NCBI RefSeq assembly: GCF_037975245.1
Contig: NC_092579.1
Coordinates: 29,971,666-30,035,665, forward strand
Reading direction: 5' to 3'
DNA: 64,000 nucleotides
DNA from: Apostichopus japonicus
Taxonomy: Eukaryota; Echinodermata; Holothuroidea; Aspidochirotida; Stichopodidae
The position numbers and the translations under genes are program-made. The notes beneath the pieces were generated by a model. That model ran no database searches and was not told where the DNA came from. It was given only the letters and a program-made list of their open reading frames with translations. Of this stretch, positions 59,990 through 64,000 are shown piece after piece; positions within the stretch are counted from its first letter, which is position 1, and every line of letters begins with the position of its first letter.

Positions 59990-62760
59990 AGCTTGTATGC
60001 ACGATAACTCAACAAGGGATTGACTGATCATGATCAAACTTGGTGGGTGGGTGGCCCATAGTGAGTAGATGAACCCTATTGTTTTTGGTGCCCACAAAGG
60101 TCACCAAAGGTCAGTTATGGTCCAAAAACCCAAAATACTAAAACTGCAATAACTCCCAGTGCCAATGTGCGACAAGGTTGATATTTTGGGACAAGTTGTG
60201 AACTGGTTAGGGCAATATTTTGAAACTTAACGGTCATGTGATCTGAGGTCACCAAAGGTCAATTAATGTTAAAAAACTAGTATTTTTGCGATAACTTGAG
60301 AACGAATTGTCCGTTAGGGTTAGGAGTTGCTTCAGTGTAATCCAATTGTCGACCCACATCTGGGTGACCCTTGACCTCAATTTGACCTTTGGTGACCTTT
60401 TCATGTTTTGGGGATTTTTACAGTTTCGATGCTATTTTCAGATGTCAAAGGTACCTTCCGATCATAAATATGGATAGGTTGACCCCCGTGTGACCTTTGT
60501 GTGCGAACTTATATGGGGTCAAAGTTTTCGGTCAGAGTTAGGATGGCTGTACAGACTTATCGTGTTGATTTTTGGAATCAGCAGATCAAACTACATTTGA
60601 AACCAAGGTCAAAAGGTCAAAGGTCACATTAGAAAAAATGTGCTTAGTTTGGGAGAAAACGGGCGAAAAAGAAAATGTTTGGTTTTGATGCTAGATTTGG
60701 ATATCAAAGGTACCTTCCGATCAAAAATGTCAATGGGTTGACACCCGGGTGACCTTTGTGTGTAAAGTTATACAAGGTCAAAGTTAATTTTCAGACATTT
60801 AATGCAATAACTCCCAGGGCCAAGGTGTAACAAGGTTGATATTTTGGGACAAGTTGCAAATGGTATAGAGGAATATTTTCAAACTTAACGGTCATGTGAT
60901 CCGAGGTCATCAAAGGTCAATTAATGTTAAAAAACTAGTATTTTCGGTGAGAAAATGGGCAAAGAAAAAAATGTTTGAATTCTTACAGTTTTGATGCTAT
61001 ATTCACGTCTCACCAATCAAAAATGTCAATAGGTTTACCCCAGGTGACCTTTGTGTGTGAAGTTTTATGAGGTCAAAGTAAAATTTCAGACATTTAGTGC
61101 AATAATTCCCAGTTCCAAGGTGTGACACGGTTGATATTTTGGGACAAGTTGCAAATGGTATAGGGGAATATTTTCAAACTTAACGGTCATGTGATCCGAG
61201 GTCACCAAAGGTCAATTAATGATAAAAAACTAGTATTTTTGCGATAACTTGAGAACGAATTGTCCGTTAGGGTTGGGAGTTGCTTCAATGTAATCCAATT
61301 GTCGACCCACATCTGGGTGACCCTTGACCTCAATTTGACCTCTGGTGACCTTTTCATGTTTTGGGGATTTTTACAGTTTCGATGCTATTTTCAGATGTCA
61401 AAGGTACCTTCTGATCATAAATGTCAATGGGTTGACCCCCGTGTGACCTTCATGTGCGGAGTTATACGAGGTCAAAGTTAATATTCAGACATTGAATGCA
61501 ATAACTCTCAGTTCCAAGGTGTGACATGGTTGATATTTTGGGACAAGTTGCAAATGGTATAGGGGAATATTTTGAAACTTAACGGTCATGTGATCCGAGG
61601 TCACCAAAGGTCAATTAATGATAAAAAACTAGTATTTTTGTGATAACTTGAGAACGAATTGTCCGTTAGGGTTGGGAGTTGCTTCAATTTAATCCAATTG
61701 TCGACCCACATCTGGGTGACCCTTGACCTCAATTTGACCTCTGGTGACCTTTTCATGTTTTGGGGATATTTACAGTTTCGATGCTATTTTCAGATGTCAA
61801 AGGTACCTTCTGATCATAAATGTCAATGGGTTGACCCCCGTGTGACCTTTGTGTGCGGAGTTATACGAGGTCAAAGTTAATTTTCAGACATTGAATGCAA
61901 TAACTCTCAGTTCCAAGGTGTGACATGGTTGATATTTTGGGACAAGTTGCAAATGGTATAGGGGAATATTTTGAAACTTAACGGTCATGTGATCCGAGGT
62001 CACCAAAGGTCAATTAATGATAAAAAACTAGTATTTTTGTGATAACTTGAGAACGAACTGTCCGTTAAGGTTGGGAGTTGCTTCAATGTAATCCATTTGT
62101 CAACCCGCATCTGGGTGACCCTTGACCTCAATTTGACCTCTGGTGACCGTTTCGTGTATTGGGGATTTTTACAGTTTCGATGCTATTTTCTAATGTCAAA
62201 GGTGCCTTCTGATCATAAATGTCAATAGGTTGACCCCAATGTGACCTTCGTGTGCGAAGTTATACGAGTTCAAAGTTAAATAATATTAATGAGGTCACAG
62301 GTCAAACGTGAAAAACTCCCAAGTTGCAATAACTTAGCTACTATTTATTGGAATTTCGTCAAACTTGGTATGATGATATTGGTAGATAGTCTCCACACAC
62401 TGATGTGTGTTGCAATTGATATCATGCATGTTTTTAAGGGGGGGGGGGGGGGGCTAGCATTATTTCGTTATGAAAAGTTTGTATGCACAATAACTCAACG
62501 AGGGAATGACCAATCATTACCATACTTGGTGAGTGGGTGGCCCATAGTAAGTAGATTATCCCTGTTGATGTTGGTGCTCATTTCATGAATATTAATGAGA
62601 TCATGGGGTCAAACGTGAAATACTCCAAATTGCAATTACTTGGCTACTATTACTAGTCGGAATTTCGTCAAACTTGGTATGATGATAATGGTAGATAGTC
62701 TTCACACACTGATGTGTGTTGCAATTGATATCAGGGCTTAGCATTACTTTGGCAACAAAA
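59990..62760. repeat. ~399-bp tandem repeat with GGTCACCAAAGGTCA motifs
   Basis: Recurring blocks include GATAACTTGAGAACGAA (60290, 61243, 61642 and 62041), GGTCATGTGATCCGAGGTCA and ACATCTGGGTGACCCTTGAC. The last three full units have a 399-bp period and are very similar. Flanking parts (GCACAATAACTCAACGAGGG, CTTGGTATGATGATA) repeat at the edges. Short 73-codon frames recur at 61260 and 61659 only because 399 is divisible by three. Confidence 0.92.
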
Positions 62761-63019
62761 GTTTGTGAGCATAAATTACTGTTGTTGTATTAGGGCTTTG
62801 TTATAAATTTCCCTATGAATGGAACTAATGAACAGCAGCAAGGAACCATGAAATGCTTTCATTCTGGTTAATTTTGGGGAGAACATGAATCGCCCATTAA
62901 CCTTAAATAAATATAAAGAAAATGCATTTCTTTTCCAAATGCTGAAAAAAATAGCCATCTTAATGAGCACTCGATCCAAAACTTTTTTGGATTTAATACA
63001 AACCAATGACCTAGTTTTA

Positions 63020-63190
63020 CAAACTCATTGTAATTAGTGACCATTTAGCAGTACATGTAATGATCCAGCAATGAGTAATGTCATAGACCCATTGAAATTA
63101 GTGACCATTTAGCAGTACGTGTAATTATCCAGCAATGAGCTATTTAATAGACCCCATTGTAATGAGTTACCATTTAGCAGTATGTGTTTT
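63020..63190. repeat. ~70-bp tandem repeat, three units
   Basis: AGTGACCATTTAGCAGTAC repeats near 63038, 63100 and 63167 with ATCCAGCAATGAG between units; the third is partial. Otherwise I see no feature from 62,850 to the window end. Confidence 0.8.
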
Positions 63191-64000
63191 CTATTTTCTA
63201 TTATCTATTGTTGTTACATTGCAAGACAATATTACAACTGTATTATTCATTATGAGAATTGAATTCATGTTATTGATCCACTAACCAAGCTCTGCCTGTA
63301 TGAATTTCAATATGTTGAACAATCAATATGTTTTGTGCACATTGGGACAATCAATATTAACTTTTGCATATGAACCTCATTTTCATCTTTCTTTCTTCAA
63401 ATATTTTCAATAGTTTCAAATCAATAATCCAGCTTTTTGCCTGCAAATGGTCCAATAGTGTGATACAAACTTTTCTTGCAAAGCAAGTACTGCAAAAGCA
63501 AATACCAAAGAAGCAGCTTGTGTCTCCAACATGGCTAAAAACTCATTGGATATATTTCCCTTGATGTTATTGATCAAACTTTTTTGTTGCCAATTAATTT
63601 ATAAGAAGTATTTGAAATTTCCTGATACAGAAAAAAAAAGAGTTGGAACACAAACACTGATCAAATTTACTTTGCCATCAACTATATCAGAGTAACTGTG
63701 GTAAATATGCTAATGGCCGTCACAATGTGACAACGAACAACATCTCACCTTTAAATAACAGACCTGGTGTCATCCCATGACAAAATAGTTAACGAGAATT
63801 ACCATTAATGTATATCAGTTGGAATTTAGGTTCACTTACTTAGGTACACTTACTTAATCAAAACTGTTTCAAACTGTATAAATGACAATTAACTCTACAG
63901 GGTGACAAATATTTGTAAATAGATCATTTCTTAACAAGACTGCAATTCTACGATGATTGGATGAGTACTGTCCTGAACAAACTAAACGTAGGTAAATGCC

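Noticed and set aside
61260-61880. Two near-identical 73-codon plus-strand frames
   Set aside because: They occur only because the 399-bp repeat preserves frame. There is no coding signal and they start without an ATG.

Overview
This window is intron-rich, AT-rich animal nuclear DNA. It carries GT-AG split genes, many short tandem arrays, poly-G runs and several transposon classes. The host proteins are metazoan and vertebrate-like in intron layout. The repeat style (AACGTTAG/GGCCTA-rich spacers, long G runs, DIRS and hAT elements, ~400-bp GGTCACCAAAGGTCA repeats) suggests an invertebrate deuterostome, perhaps an echinoderm such as a sea cucumber. That assignment is an inference, not something the sequence proves.

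Layout. 1-4860: no gene; two hammerhead-like motifs. 5328-11328 (minus): a 7-exon IQCK gene. 11329-15271: a repeat-filled interval holding 42-bp hairpin units and a fold-back pair. 15272-16864 (plus): a 3-exon ARMH2-like gene, head-to-head with IQCK. 17339-18235: a non-autonomous hAT element with perfect 8-bp target duplication, filled with ~139-bp tandem units. 22711-30814 (minus): a complete 10-exon WDR45B (WIPI3) gene. Its intron 3 contains about 15 tandem copies of the 3' end of exon 3, nearly all keeping a splice donor. 33-37 kb: fragments of other repeats. About 37465-39737: a TIR-bounded element containing ~190-bp monomers in a higher-order arrangement. 42061-48600: a full-length DIRS-type tyrosine-recombinase retrotransposon with inverted termini and internal complementary region. 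49384-57231: a decayed SET-domain methyltransferase gene with a duplicated SET exon. About 59900-62780: a ~399-bp tandem repeat.

The three host genes are not obviously one pathway. WDR45B is an autophagy PROPPIN, IQCK is a calmodulin-type IQ protein, and ARMH2 is a poorly known armadillo-like protein. The strongest second-look items are the exon-derived, donor-bearing minisatellite in WDR45B; the DIRS element, whose gag-like and pol-like frames are separated by one in-frame UAG and whose RT/RNase H frame shifts so that it fuses with the recombinase; and the palindromic TATTCGC/GCGAATA arrays around IQCK.
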